DNA from: Pseudomonadota bacterium
GTDB taxonomy: Bacteria > Pseudomonadota > Gammaproteobacteria > Pseudomonadales > Pseudohongiellaceae
Direction of reading: 5' to 3'
DNA: 64,000 bases
Assembly: GCA_027623555.1 (NCBI GenBank)
Contig: JAQBSZ010000011.1
Span: 1-64,000, forward strand
Shown: piece after piece, positions 8,957 to 18,352 of the stretch
Layout: the number at the start of each line of letters is the position of its first letter
Position numbering within the stretch: the first letter of the stretch is position 1
Notes under the pieces: generated by a model
The model's database searches: none
Seen by the model: only the letters and a program-made list of their open reading frames with translations
What the model was told of the DNA's origin: nothing
Position numbers and translations under genes: made by a program

Positions 8957-9913
8957 ATGTTTGTAGTCTTACTTGTGCTTGCCGTATTGTTTCTAGCCTG
9001 TTGGAATGGGGCTAACGACAATTTCAAAGGTGTCGCAACGCTTTATGGTAGCGGCACAGTGAATTTCCGCACTGGAATAATCCTCGCTACCATCGCAACA
9101 TTATTTGGGTCTGTATGCGCAATTTTTGTCGCTCAAGATTTGGTGAGTAGTTTTTCCGGTAAGGGTCTGGTACCGGATGAAACTGCAGGCAGCATTAACT
9201 TCTTGATCGCAGTCGGGTTTGGGGCTGCCTGTACCGTATTGCTGGCAACTCGCCTGGGATTTCCTATTTCGACGACCCACAGCCTGGTGGGAGGCTTGTT
9301 AGGTGCTGGACTAAAGTCAGTTGGCAGCCAGGTAACCTTCAGCCAGTTGAGCAACGCCTTTTTTATTCCCCTAATATTTAGCCCTCTGCTTGCCTTAGTG
9401 CTGGCGATGATAGCTTACTGGATATTTACCACACTCCGTAAACGTCTGGGGCTTACCAAAGAAAGTTGCGTATGCATTGGTAAAGAACGCCAGATTATCC
9501 CGGTGAGGAATCTTGCGGATTTCGATGAGTTTAATCTATCTGGTGACCAACAGTTGTTAAACTCCGGTATTACAGTAACTTTGGCTAGTACAGATGAATG
9601 CGCGAACCTCTATTCTGATCAGTTTGCAGGAGTTTATGTTCAAAAAATATTGGACTTCGCTCATGCATGCAGCGCCATCATAGTGTCATTTGCGAGGGGC
9701 CTTAATGGCACTCCAAAAATTGCCGGCCTCCTGGTCGCGAGTCTGTCGCTGAATATCCGTTGGGGAATGATCGCAATTTCCATTGCTATCGCAATTTCCA
9801 TTGCTATCGCAATTGGAGGCCTGCTGAATGCGAGGCGTGTCGTTGAAACCATGAGTAATAAAATCACCGACTTGAATCATGGGCTAGGGTTTTCAGCTTA
9901 TAGGAAGTATTAA
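8957..9913 (+). pseudogene. PiT-family inorganic phosphate permease, C-terminally truncated
   Basis: The start of the protein is a good PiT (PF01384) half: LACWNGANDNFKGVATLYGSG contains the hallmark GANDxxKG, and GFPISTTHSLVGGLLGAGLKS is the first conserved P-x-S-T-TH repeat. A hydrophilic loop follows, then GLNGTPKIAGLLVA and ETMSNKITDLNHGLGFSA, where the frame abruptly ends in YRKY. Family members continue with a second STTH repeat and two or three more helices, absent here. An 18-bp tandem repeat expands one membrane segment (9770-9814). The start at 8957 is chosen by alignment with the family; an upstream ATG at 8924 is in frame. Probably non-functional, since both inverted PiT repeats are normally needed for transport. 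Confidence 0.8.
9770..9814. repeat. 18-bp tandem repeat inside the PiT gene
   Basis: ATCGCAATTTCCATTGCT occurs twice perfectly (9770-9787, 9788-9805), followed by half a third copy. It encodes Ile-Ala-Ile-Ser-Ile-Ala repeats in a membrane helix. A separate 10-bp duplication (GGCTATCTCC twice, 9914-9933) directly follows the premature stop. Confidence 0.95.
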
Positions 9914-10062
9914 GGCTATCTCCGGCTATCTCCGAACCTTGATTGTGTCTAGCTTCGTGAGCGGTGAGCCCGTTGATGCCCGTTAACCAGCCAAATTTCC
10001 GAGGAAACCGATGACTTCTGCGCTCCAATGCGCCATCAACTCCCCTTCATTGCTGAGTGAGT

Positions 10063-10782
10063 TCAACCGGGCTCGCCAAACTGATAGTTCAAATTCAGGC
10101 TCGTGTCGTCAGACCGCCAACCGATGCTGCTATAGAAGTTCAGCGCCTCGGAATCGGAGTGGTCGCGCCAGCCATTTTCTGTAAACGATTCCAGGTTGAA
10201 GTAATACGCGAGTTGACCGTCGTTGCCACCGTATTCAATATTGGCCGCTGTTCGACCGAAAGAGCCGGTACTGACCTGGATGTTGGTGCCTTCGAAGTCG
10301 AAGCCATCCTTTATGTCGATCACCAGAGACCCACCGAGGCTATTCAGGCCAAACAAGGGAATGGCACCACCGGAAAGGGTAACACCCTGGATAGCCGACT
10401 GGGGTAGCAAGTCCCAATTCACTGCATCACCCAGCGGTTCGTTTATACGTACACCATTCTGGTAGACTGCAATGCCCTGGGCCAGTCCTAACAGCGGTGA
10501 GACTGAGAATCCTCGATACTGGAGATCTGGCTGCAGCGGATTGTTCTGGGCATCATTGAGGGAGATGCTGGAGAAACTCTGCTTGAGAAAATCGGCAATG
10601 CCAACTGCAGCAATATTCTCCAGATCTGCAGCACTAGCGGTCTGAATTGGATAGGGAATTTTACGGCGATCCTGACTGGCACCGGCCGGGACTATTCCGA
10701 TAACCACGATCTCTTCCAGATCCTGTGCCAGAACTTCGGTGCTAAGTGCCAGTGCCAGCAGTGAAACCAGCTTTATCCTCAT
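10063..10782 (-). pseudogene. TonB-dependent receptor fragment: signal and plug only
   Basis: Signal peptide (MRIKLVSLLALALSTEVLAQ), TonB box-like LEEIVVIG and a complete plug (QPDLQYRGFSVSPLLGLAQG, VRINEPLGDAVNWDLLP, PLFGLNSLGGSLVIDIKDG), then the first two or three barrel strands ending at LNLNYQFGEPG and a stop. A full receptor would have some 450 more residues. The wording is of the group that has a GDAVNWDLLP motif and differs from the receptor at 5001 and from the plug-less one at 38294. The start at 10782 removes an unlikely 8-residue leader. Confidence 0.85.
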
Positions 10783-11014
10783 GAAAACTCCAATGCATCG
10801 GACCAAAGCGGCTCTGTGCAGCCCGGCAGTATATCAGAATGCCTTATTTTTCAGAATCTTATACTTCGATCGCGCCCGAACCTCCAAAGCTTGCGACTCA
10901 TCCCACATCATGAACCTGCCGTCCAATCCACTGCGTTCTTTGACGGCACTGCAACGGACAGGTAGATTTACCTGATGACTTTTTTCACCTGGTAAATACC
11001 TCATAGGAGTTGGA

Positions 11015-11707
11015 ATGGCCACGGTACTGATTACAGGAACCAACAGAGGGGTCGGCTTGGAGTTCGTACGACAGTTTCTGGCGCGTGGCGATAAGGTGTT
11101 GGCAGCCTGTCGTGATCCGGACGCTGCAGAGGAGTTGGGAAGGTTCCGCGAAGAGAACGGGAATTTGCAATTGTTTACACTCGATGTTTCCAGTCAGAAA
11201 TCTATGGAGACTTTTACGATGCAATTGAGTGGGCAGGCGATCGACATCTTCATCAATAATGCAGGTGTCTATGGTCCGAGAGATTCCGGGTTTGGAAATG
11301 TCGACACGCAGCAGTGGTCCGAGGTGATGCAGGTTAATGCGATGGCACCGCTGATACTTACCCAACTGCTCATTAACAATCTGCGCCAGAGTGACACGAA
11401 GAAGTTGGCCTATATTACTTCGAAGATGGGCTCGATAGATGACAACACCGGCGGTGGCTCCTATGTCTATCGCAGTTCCAAGGCTGCCCTGAACGCGGTG
11501 GTTAAAAGTGTCGCAGTGGATTTAGGTAGCAATGGCTTCAGCGTGGCGGTATTACACCCGGGTTGGGTGCGGACCGACATGGGTGGGCCAAGCGGGCTTA
11601 TCGACACGCAAACCAGCGTGTCAGGCATGATGCGGGTTATCGATAGTATGAGCGAACAGAACAGCGGCAGCTTTTTCAATTATGACGGCAGCATCATTCC
11701 CTGGTAA
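11015..11707 (+). CDS. SDR-family NAD(P)-dependent oxidoreductase
   Basis: The 230-residue product has the classical SDR pattern: TGTNRGVG dinucleotide-binding loop (residues 7-14), NNAG (81-84), a Ser in the YITSKMGSI strand, and the catalytic Y152-x3-K156. The wording LITGTNRGVGLEFVRQF and PGWVRTDMGG is typical of the C-factor/sniffer-like carbonyl reductase branch. It is cytoplasmic, with no partner gene nearby. A ribosome binding site (AGGAG) precedes the start. Substrate unknown. Confidence 0.9.
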   Translation: MATVLITGTNRGVGLEFVRQFLARGDKVLAACRDPDAAEELGRFREENGNLQLFTLDVSSQKSMETFTMQLSGQAIDIFINNAGVYGPRDSGFGNVDTQQWSEVMQVNAMAPLILTQLLINNLRQSDTKKLAYITSKMGSIDDNTGGGSYVYRSSKAALNAVVKSVAVDLGSNGFSVAVLHPGWVRTDMGGPSGLIDTQTSVSGMMRVIDSMSEQNSGSFFNYDGSIIPW

Positions 11708-11813
11708 TTCAAACGCAGCGCCGTTGCGAGCCGGGATTTGTCGCCTTGCCGAGGCAATCATGCTAGTGTGTGCGCCTCTCCTGCACACTGCCCTTTACTA
11801 ACCCTGGTTGCCG

Positions 11814-12443
11814 ATGAACCTTCTACTCCTGCGCAATATAGTCGCAGCACTTCTACCTGCCTTGACCTCGATTCTGGCTAATCAGGCCGCAGGGCACGGC
11901 AGCGTCGCGTTCGAAGATGATCGTTGTGTGATCAGCATCAATTTCATGCAGGCACACTTTACCGTGTTTCAACCTGAACTGAATGACAACGAAGAATTCT
12001 GTGAAGACATACCGGATGTCAGTCGCTCGGTGTTTGTCATGGAGTACCTGCACAAGCTGCTCACCGAAATGGAGATTGATTTTCGAATCATCCGGGACAT
12101 AGACAGAATCGGGCGGTATGCATCCTGGGAAGACATAGAGTCGATAAGTGATATTGAAGCAGTTACGGTCTACTATGAGTCACCGCGCATCGAATCTGGT
12201 GGCTTCTATACCGCCAGTTATGAATTTGCTGACAGGGGATCCTATCTGGGTATTGTAACGGCCCAACACCCGTTCGAAGACCGCAATTACAATGCCGTAT
12301 TCTATTTTCAAGTTGGTGGAGCAGATCTTGGCACGATTCCGCTTTTCATAGCCCTTCTTATATTACTCCAGCTCGGTTATTGGCTGAGTAGCGGTGGTTA
12401 CCAGAGGCTGAAAAACCGTTACGGAAAATCACCGCCTTACTAG
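11814..12443 (+). CDS. exported protein with C-terminal membrane anchor, unknown function
   Basis: About 209 residues. The N-terminus is a signal-like helix (NLLLLRNIVAALLPALTSILA), the middle is acidic and probably extracytoplasmic with two Cys, and the C-terminus is one membrane helix (IPLFIALLILLQLGYWL) followed by a short basic tail, as for a type I membrane protein. An in-frame TTG at 11808 could also start it. I recognise no family and the neighbours give no clue. Confidence 0.7.
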   Translation: MNLLLLRNIVAALLPALTSILANQAAGHGSVAFEDDRCVISINFMQAHFTVFQPELNDNEEFCEDIPDVSRSVFVMEYLHKLLTEMEIDFRIIRDIDRIGRYASWEDIESISDIEAVTVYYESPRIESGGFYTASYEFADRGSYLGIVTAQHPFEDRNYNAVFYFQVGGADLGTIPLFIALLILLQLGYWLSSGGYQRLKNRYGKSPPY

Positions 12444-12659
12444 TCGAATTGTTGCCGACTCGTCTTTCTTTTGACAAATCTCACAGATTGAATGAATCGA
12501 AAGCGCCAATTTTGGCCCAGCTTGTTCAGAGACGATAACTCTCGCCGATAAAATTATAGGGAGCCGTTGAACTGTTGCTTTGTTCAGCGGCTTCTTACAG
12601 TGTAAACTTTCACTTTTGACGCTGTGCCTCAAGAAGACTGCTTGTACAGGTGATTGTGC

Positions 12660-13211
12660 ATGAATGCCAAGATTCTGCGACTAAACAAGGCAGGGATTCC
12701 GATTAGCTGGTTAACCAGGGAAGAGACCGCGACACTGTTGGTTAAGGACCTCGTAGTATGGTCGTTAGGCAATACTGTGATGGAGATTCGTGGCGGTTAC
12801 AATCGCATGGGCATTCAGTCAGTTCTCAAATTACCCAGCATCGTTGCCTGCGCTGGCAAAGTTCACAAAGATAACTTCGATCCTCCCCTGGAAAATAAAT
12901 TCCTGTTCAGGCGCGACAAGAACATGTGTATGTACTGTGGCAGCCAGCATGGCGTAAACCAGTTATCTCGAGATCATGTCAATCCGCTCTCACGTGGCGG
13001 GCGTGATGCATGGACTAACGTGGTGACGGCCTGTCGTCGTTGCAACAATCGCAAAGCGGACCGAATGCCGGAAGAGGCTAATATGCAACTGCTGGCGATT
13101 CCCTTTGTGCCAAACCAGTACGAATTTCTCTACTTGTCGAATCACAATGTGCTGGCAGATCAGATGGAATTCCTGAGCGCGAGATTCTCCCGTCATATCA
13201 AGCTCGTTTAG
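12660..13211 (+). CDS. HNH endonuclease-domain protein
   Basis: 183 residues. The C-terminal half is an HNH nuclease domain: CMYCG (C90, C93), LSRDHVNPLSRGGRDAWTNVVTACRRCN with the D-H pair at 106-107, the conserved Asn at about 120, and the second CxxC pair (C125, C128), then NRKADR. The N-terminal ~75 residues (LRLNKAGIPISWLTREETATLL) match the accessory part of the common stand-alone HNH family whose members begin VLVLNxxYEPL. The DNA target and role are unknown; these are chromosomal and not tied to a methylase here. I start at the ATG at 12660, ahead of a weak TTG. Confidence 0.88.
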   Translation: MNAKILRLNKAGIPISWLTREETATLLVKDLVVWSLGNTVMEIRGGYNRMGIQSVLKLPSIVACAGKVHKDNFDPPLENKFLFRRDKNMCMYCGSQHGVNQLSRDHVNPLSRGGRDAWTNVVTACRRCNNRKADRMPEEANMQLLAIPFVPNQYEFLYLSNHNVLADQMEFLSARFSRHIKLV

Positions 13212-13441
13212 GTCCGACACATAATATACTTGCTACCTGACTGCGCTAGTAAAACTATTTGCTTTCACTAATCAATCGGATTAGTTTTCTATCTGCGCAG
13301 AAGTCAATTCAAACCTATTGAGACAAAACTAGGATTGAGTCCAGCAAGGCTGGAAAAAAGGTATGCCTCAAGATTGGTGCTGGTGCCCACAATGTTTTCT
13401 ACTACCAGAACTCCATCCCTTAGTTTACTGAATAGGATCTG

Positions 13442-14407
13442 ATGAACAGTTCCAAACAAAATCATGTACTGGGATTCTTTCTGTCCCTGACCGCCGCCGC
13501 GATGTGGGGGATGTTGCCGGTTGCGCTGAAAGAGTTGTTGGCCGGGATGGATGCCACTTCTATTGTGTGGTATCGCTTCGTGGTCGCGGCCTTCGTACTG
13601 TTGTGTTGGCTGGGCTTTAAACACAAGCTGCCAAATGTGCTGAAGGTGAGTTGGCGGATTCGCTGGTACCTGATCATTGCCGCGCTCGGTCTCAGCGCCA
13701 ACTATTACCTTTTCAATTACAGCCTTAACTACATCAATGGCGAGACCACTGAAGCAGTCATTCAGTTGACAACGCTCTTCCTGATCCTGGGAGGAGTGCT
13801 TATCTACAAGGAACCCTTTATCGGGATCCAGAAACTGGGGACAGCACTGATCATCGCCGGGCTGGCACTATTCTTTAATGAGCGACTGCTGGTAATGACC
13901 AGTCTGGAAAACCTGGAAACCATTGGCGTATTGCTGGTGTTAGTCTCGGCAGTAACCTGGACAGTCTATGCGCTGCTACAAAAAGAATTGCTGCAGACTT
14001 TTTCATCGGTCCAGATACTGTTCCTGATCTACTTGTTTTCCTTTCTGGTATTGCTGCCTTTTACCACGCCGCTTATTGTTCTCGAGCTTAGCTCCTTTCA
14101 ATGGGCGTTGCTGGCATTCTGCTGCCTGAATACGCTGGTCGCCTATGGCTGCTTCGCTGAAGCGCTGAATCTATGGGATGCCTCCAGGGTGAGTGCGGTT
14201 CTGGCACTGGCACCACTGTTTACCATCAGCAGCCTGAAGCTCACGGTGTACTTCTATCCGCAGTATGAGTTTTCTGACCGGCTGACGCTTCTTTCTATTA
14301 TAGGTGCGCTGCTGCTAGTCATGGGCTCCGTACTTACTGCCCTGATGCCGGCGATCTACCAGCGTTCCAGGGAGCAGGCCGCCAGTTCCCGGGTTACGGC
14401 AAACTGA
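13442..14407 (+). CDS. EamA/DMT-family transporter (RhaT/RarD-like)
   Basis: 321 residues with about ten membrane helices arranged as two EamA repeats (residues ~10-140 and ~155-295). It starts GFFLSLTAAAMWGMLPVALKELLAGM, the typical first EamA helix, and has WYRFVVAAFVLL in helix 2. Members export metabolites such as amino acids or nucleosides across the inner membrane. No substrate can be deduced. It appears intact and is monocistronic. Confidence 0.88.
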   Translation: MNSSKQNHVLGFFLSLTAAAMWGMLPVALKELLAGMDATSIVWYRFVVAAFVLLCWLGFKHKLPNVLKVSWRIRWYLIIAALGLSANYYLFNYSLNYINGETTEAVIQLTTLFLILGGVLIYKEPFIGIQKLGTALIIAGLALFFNERLLVMTSLENLETIGVLLVLVSAVTWTVYALLQKELLQTFSSVQILFLIYLFSFLVLLPFTTPLIVLELSSFQWALLAFCCLNTLVAYGCFAEALNLWDASRVSAVLALAPLFTISSLKLTVYFYPQYEFSDRLTLLSIIGALLLVMGSVLTALMPAIYQRSREQAASSRVTAN

Positions 14408-14532
14408 GCTGTATTGCACCTTTCAGGCCGTTGACTATCGGGTTGAAATGATCAAAACTCGAGGGTCTTCCGGTGCTCAAAGCACAAACGCAGGTCTTAA
14501 TAACTATAAATAGAAAAAGAGTGGGTAAGGTC

Positions 14533-16539
14533 ATGGTTCGAACCAAGCTAACAAACTTCTTAATTGCCGCGATCCTGTTTAGCGCGAGCTCCCTTGTGTA
14601 TGGCGAAGTTACTCGCATCGAGATCAACGATCGGGAAACGCTTGCCGACTCGGCAGTAAACTTCAGCTACGAAACAATCTATGGCGTCGTACACTTCACG
14701 TTGGATCCTGCAGACCCGGCTAACGCGGCGATCACGGACATCGAGTACGCGCCGACGAATCGTGCTGGCCTCGTCGAATATTCCGCGGATTTCAAGCTGC
14801 TGGTACCATCTGCAGACATCGCCAATGGTGGTCTGCTCTACATGGTCAATAACCGGGGTGGGGGTGCTTCAGCGCCAGAGATATCCTTGCAGGATCCGCT
14901 TGCAGGGATAGGCTTTACCTACCTGCTTACCGGATGGATAAATGAGATTACCCCGAGTGACGGGCGCCTGCGTCTGCATGCACCGATTGTCGGGTCATCG
15001 AGCCAGCCGATAACCGGTGTAGTACGCTATGAAGTCAGCGTGGGTCGCGAGTCGAATGACGTCAACATCGCCGGTGACGGACACCTGGCCTATGAGCCAA
15101 CCGCAGCCGGGCTGGCGAATGCTACCCTGACCCAGCGCTTGTACCAGAGAGATCCACGGATACCGATCGAGCGGTCACAGTTTAGTTTGAAGGTAGAATC
15201 CGCGGCGTACAGCAATCAACCGATAGTCTCACTTAACGTGGAGGGTGGCCTGCAACCCGGCCAACTCTACGAATTAATCTATGAGGCAAAAAACCCGGTT
15301 CTGGCCGGAGCTGGAATGGCGGGAATTCGAGACCTCGTGGCATTGATTCGGCACGGTGGCGCAGGTAGCGACGAACTGCTGTCGCTGAATCTGCCCGATA
15401 TTGAACACACGGTTGCCTACGGATTTTCCCAGAGCGGACGACTGTTACGGCAATATCTGTACGACGGATTCAACGCCGACCTGGATGGGCAAATCGTCTT
15501 CGATGGTGTGGTTCCGTTTATCGCCGGTAGTGGCTATGGCATGTTCAACAACCGCTTTGCCATGCCTACTCGAACTAACGGCCAACATTCCAATTACCTG
15601 TATCCCAATGATCTTTTTCCTTATACCTATGGTGACAGCACCGACCCCTATACTGGTCGCAGCGATGGGGTACTCAAGAAAGCGCGAGCCAGCAATACCG
15701 TGCCCAAGCTGATGCATATCCAGACATCCAATGAGTACTGGGTGAGGGCAGGATCGCTGCCTCACACTAACCCGCAGGGTACTGAAGACGCCGTACTTCC
15801 TGAGGAGGTACGCTTCTACACGATTGGCGGTTCTCAACATGGGTCCGGCAACGGAATTCCGAGAGCTGCCAGCAGTGGACAGCTACCACCGAATCCCAGT
15901 ATGTGGAATCCAATTGGCATGTCACTCGTGGTCAGTATGTTTGACTGGGTAGCCGCTGGCACCGAGCCCCCAGCGTCCCGCTATCCCAGAATCTCAGATG
16001 ACACCCTGGTGCCCTCCCATGTCGATGGTCGCATCAATGGCAAGGCCTGGAATCGCTTGAGCTTCGTCACCCATCCCGCGGCAATCTACCAACCCAGCCA
16101 CGTCAACTATGGTGATCGTTGGGAAGACCAGCGCATTGTCGACAATCACCCGGATTACTCTGATCATTTCTACGGCGCATTGGTGCCTGCGGTAGATGCG
16201 GATAATAATGACTTTGCCACCAGCACAATTCTTCCGCCAGCCACCAGGGTGCCACTTGCCACATTCACTCCCTGGAACCTGCGGGCGCCCGCTACCGGTG
16301 CAGAGAAATCTCTCGCGAGATTATCCGGCGGCTATATTCCCTATGCGAAAGACACGGTGACGGCTTTGCAGGACCGCGATCCACGAAATTCAATCGCCGG
16401 GCTCTATCGATCGTTCGACGATTACCTGAGCAAGTACGAAGCGGCGACTGACGCGCTTATCGAAGAGGGCTATCTGCTGTCAGGATTCAAGGAAGCGTAT
16501 ATGGCAATCGCTCGCAGTAACGAACGGATCTTCGAATAA
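14533..16539 (+). CDS. exported alpha/beta-hydrolase domain protein (Abhydrolase_10 type)
   Basis: A 668-residue protein with a Sec signal (NFLIAAILFSASSLVYGE). The nucleophile elbow is GFSQSGR (S301) and GGSQHGSG may hold the catalytic His. Long stretches such as LLYMVNNRGGG and DGVVPFIAG are characteristic of large exported proteins annotated 'alpha/beta hydrolase domain-containing' in marine and soil Proteobacteria. Substrates are not known. I chose the ATG at 14533 because the signal peptide begins there; the frame opens at 14473. A GC-rich hairpin with a T-run follows the stop, so the gene is probably transcribed alone. Confidence 0.82.
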   Translation: MVRTKLTNFLIAAILFSASSLVYGEVTRIEINDRETLADSAVNFSYETIYGVVHFTLDPADPANAAITDIEYAPTNRAGLVEYSADFKLLVPSADIANGGLLYMVNNRGGGASAPEISLQDPLAGIGFTYLLTGWINEITPSDGRLRLHAPIVGSSSQPITGVVRYEVSVGRESNDVNIAGDGHLAYEPTAAGLANATLTQRLYQRDPRIPIERSQFSLKVESAAYSNQPIVSLNVEGGLQPGQLYELIYEAKNPVLAGAGMAGIRDLVALIRHGGAGSDELLSLNLPDIEHTVAYGFSQSGRLLRQYLYDGFNADLDGQIVFDGVVPFIAGSGYGMFNNRFAMPTRTNGQHSNYLYPNDLFPYTYGDSTDPYTGRSDGVLKKARASNTVPKLMHIQTSNEYWVRAGSLPHTNPQGTEDAVLPEEVRFYTIGGSQHGSGNGIPRAASSGQLPPNPSMWNPIGMSLVVSMFDWVAAGTEPPASRYPRISDDTLVPSHVDGRINGKAWNRLSFVTHPAAIYQPSHVNYGDRWEDQRIVDNHPDYSDHFYGALVPAVDADNNDFATSTILPPATRVPLATFTPWNLRAPATGAEKSLARLSGGYIPYAKDTVTALQDRDPRNSIAGLYRSFDDYLSKYEAATDALIEEGYLLSGFKEAYMAIARSNERIFE

Positions 16540-16546
16540 TAGAAAT

Positions 16547-16571
16547 CCGGGCGCCTAGCGCCCGGACTCTT
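16547..16571 (+). terminator. Rho-independent terminator after the exported hydrolase
   Basis: CCGGGCGC and GCGCCCGG form an 8-bp perfect stem with a 3-base loop, followed by ACTCTTTT. It lies between convergent genes and could serve both, although the minus-strand side lacks a T-run. Confidence 0.8.
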
Positions 16572-16576
16572 TTCCT

Positions 16577-16819
16577 TCAAGGGTAAGGGGATTCATTGTC
16601 TTTTTCCTGTTTGTCCCGAGCAGCCTCTGTACGGGCGAGATGCTTGCGTATATAGCGCATCAGCAGGATGGCCCGCTCCTCTGCATTGAAAGTTGCAGAT
16701 CCAGCCTCTTCGACAGGTACAGGGAACTGGTAACCATTGTCGGTCTCGTAAAACAGGCATTCGTCTCTGTAAAACACGAAGTGTGCGTTCTGGTTCTTCA
16801 CGATATCTTTGATGTTCAT
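16577..16819 (-). CDS. small conserved protein of unknown function
   Basis: 80 residues, no signal or membrane helix. It begins MNIKDIVKNQNAHFVFYRDE and contains FPVPVEEAGSATF and AILLMRYIRKHL. I recognise this as a small family that recurs in Proteobacteria and some phages, without known function. A strong ribosome binding site (AAAGGAGA) sits upstream of the ATG, and the gene stands alone. Confidence 0.75.
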   Translation of the reverse strand: MNIKDIVKNQNAHFVFYRDECLFYETDNGYQFPVPVEEAGSATFNAEERAILLMRYIRKHLARTEAARDKQEKDNESPYP

Positions 16820-17067
16820 AATTCTGTCTCCTTTTCATAATCCCTAAACGAAAAAACCTCGGGAGCGTTAGCTACCAGGGTTTTTCAGGAATGAATTATT
16901 AATCTTATCCGGGCAGCAGTGGGCCCACTGGTTCCAGTGAATCCTTCGAGTGCTGGTTGCTGTTAGGAAATATCATCGGTGCGCATCCCACTCAGATTAC
17001 TTAATCAAGTCCAGGCCTTCGATTTAACCCGATTGAAATGAGCCAATCGTTCCGTCAATACCAGGGA

Positions 17068-18285
17068 TTAGTCATCGCCCGGCACATCGAACTCGATCTT
17101 CTGTAAACGAGGCAAGGTACACAGATGTGGGGCTTTGTCATAGGATACTGCAGCCGGGTCTTCTCCCCCCATCAGGTTCATGAAGCTGGCTTCGGTGCTA
17201 CTTCCCAGGCAGACAATGTTTTTTCCGCTGTCACCGGGTTTGGTCAAGCCATCCCAGACAATATTGGGCGTGTTCAGACCGGTCAACTCGTGCCAGGGCA
17301 CTAGTGAACGGTGGCGAGGAGCAGTACCGCCGCCACGAAACTCATTGTCATGGATGTAAATCTGCTCAGGGTAAGGATCGTAGTTCGGGTCGTCTATGGT
17401 GCGACCGCCCAGGGTGAAACTGTAGACCATGATGTTGACGTTGCCGTTATCCCAGAATTCATTCTCGAAGACTTCGATATTGTCATTGGCCAGTACGAGT
17501 AAGCCGGTTCCCGGTGGTACGTTGCCAACGATATTACCTGCGGGTGCGAAGTTCTCGGTGTTATTGCGATATACCTGATTGTTGAACACTCGAGTTGCCT
17601 GTCCGCCCTGGACTTCCAGATTGGGCAGGTCGAAAACGAGAATGCCGCCGGTATTGTTCGTGGCGACATTGTCGTAAACATCGGCAAACGTAGAATTTTC
17701 AATCTCGATTCCAGCGACGTTGTATTCTGCATGCGAGTTGCGCACGATAATCTGGCTTGACTGCCCGACATAGATGCCGGCATCCGAGGCACCGATCGCA
17801 ACCGAACCTTCGATCAGAACGTTTCTGGATTGCACAGGGTAGATTCCGTACGCGCCGTTCTGTGAATCCGGACCGTTGGTCCATTCAGTGCGTACTCGCC
17901 GGATGGTGACATTAGTGCTCTGGTTAATCTTGAGCGCGTCACCAACAGTGTCTTCAATGGCGAGGTCCTGAATGATGAAATCATTGCCAGTGACCAGCAA
18001 TCCTTCGGCACCCTGTACCTGGTTCTTAAAGGACAGGATGGACTCATCCATGCCGGCGCCGCGGATCGTTACCCCGGGCACATTCAGCGACAGGCTTCGG
18101 GTAATCTCGTGCACTCCCGCCGGGATCTCAATGACGGCACCGGGTTGCGCTTCGATAAACTGAGTCTGTAGCTGCTCTTCGAAGCTTAGCTCGAGTGCTG
18201 GAGGCGCGGATTCACCGCAGCCGACCAACAGGCCGACAGCGATTAACACCGCGGTAGTCTTTAATTGCAATTCATTAATATTCAT
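17068..18285 (-). CDS. lipoprotein with right-handed parallel beta-helix
   Basis: 405 residues. The N-terminus is a lipoprotein signal ending at LLVGC (Cys23). The body is a run of beta-helix rungs, for example GVTIRGAG, NVTIRRVR, NVLIEGSV, QIIVRNSHAEYN, AGIEIENSTFADVYDN and IEVFENEFWDN, the pectate-lyase-like fold with Asn ladders. A first segment (AQPGAVIEIPAGVHEI) is typical of proteins annotated as parallel beta-helix domain proteins related to surface polysaccharide handling. No catalytic residues can be assigned. It is the last gene of a minus-strand cluster with the asparaginase-domain and split-barrel genes (gaps of 67 and 18 bp). The start at 18285 fits the signal peptide; the frame opens at 18324. 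Confidence 0.83.
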   Translation of the reverse strand: MNINELQLKTTAVLIAVGLLVGCGESAPPALELSFEEQLQTQFIEAQPGAVIEIPAGVHEITRSLSLNVPGVTIRGAGMDESILSFKNQVQGAEGLLVTGNDFIIQDLAIEDTVGDALKINQSTNVTIRRVRTEWTNGPDSQNGAYGIYPVQSRNVLIEGSVAIGASDAGIYVGQSSQIIVRNSHAEYNVAGIEIENSTFADVYDNVATNNTGGILVFDLPNLEVQGGQATRVFNNQVYRNNTENFAPAGNIVGNVPPGTGLLVLANDNIEVFENEFWDNGNVNIMVYSFTLGGRTIDDPNYDPYPEQIYIHDNEFRGGGTAPRHRSLVPWHELTGLNTPNIVWDGLTKPGDSGKNIVCLGSSTEASFMNLMGGEDPAAVSYDKAPHLCTLPRLQKIEFDVPGDD

Positions 18286-18352
18286 TGGAATTCTCTCTTT
18301 GTTCTTTTCATTTTCCCCTTTCATCTCAGGGGCCCGCTCGTTAAGGGACGTT

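Noticed and set aside
10970-10998. Weak inverted repeat TTTACC/GGTAAA before the SDR gene
   Set aside because: Only six paired bases and an imperfect match, too little to call an operator.
14533-14549. GGTTCGAACC, resembling a tRNA T-loop
   Set aside because: It is inside the coding start of the exported hydrolase and no acceptor stem or anticodon arm surrounds it.
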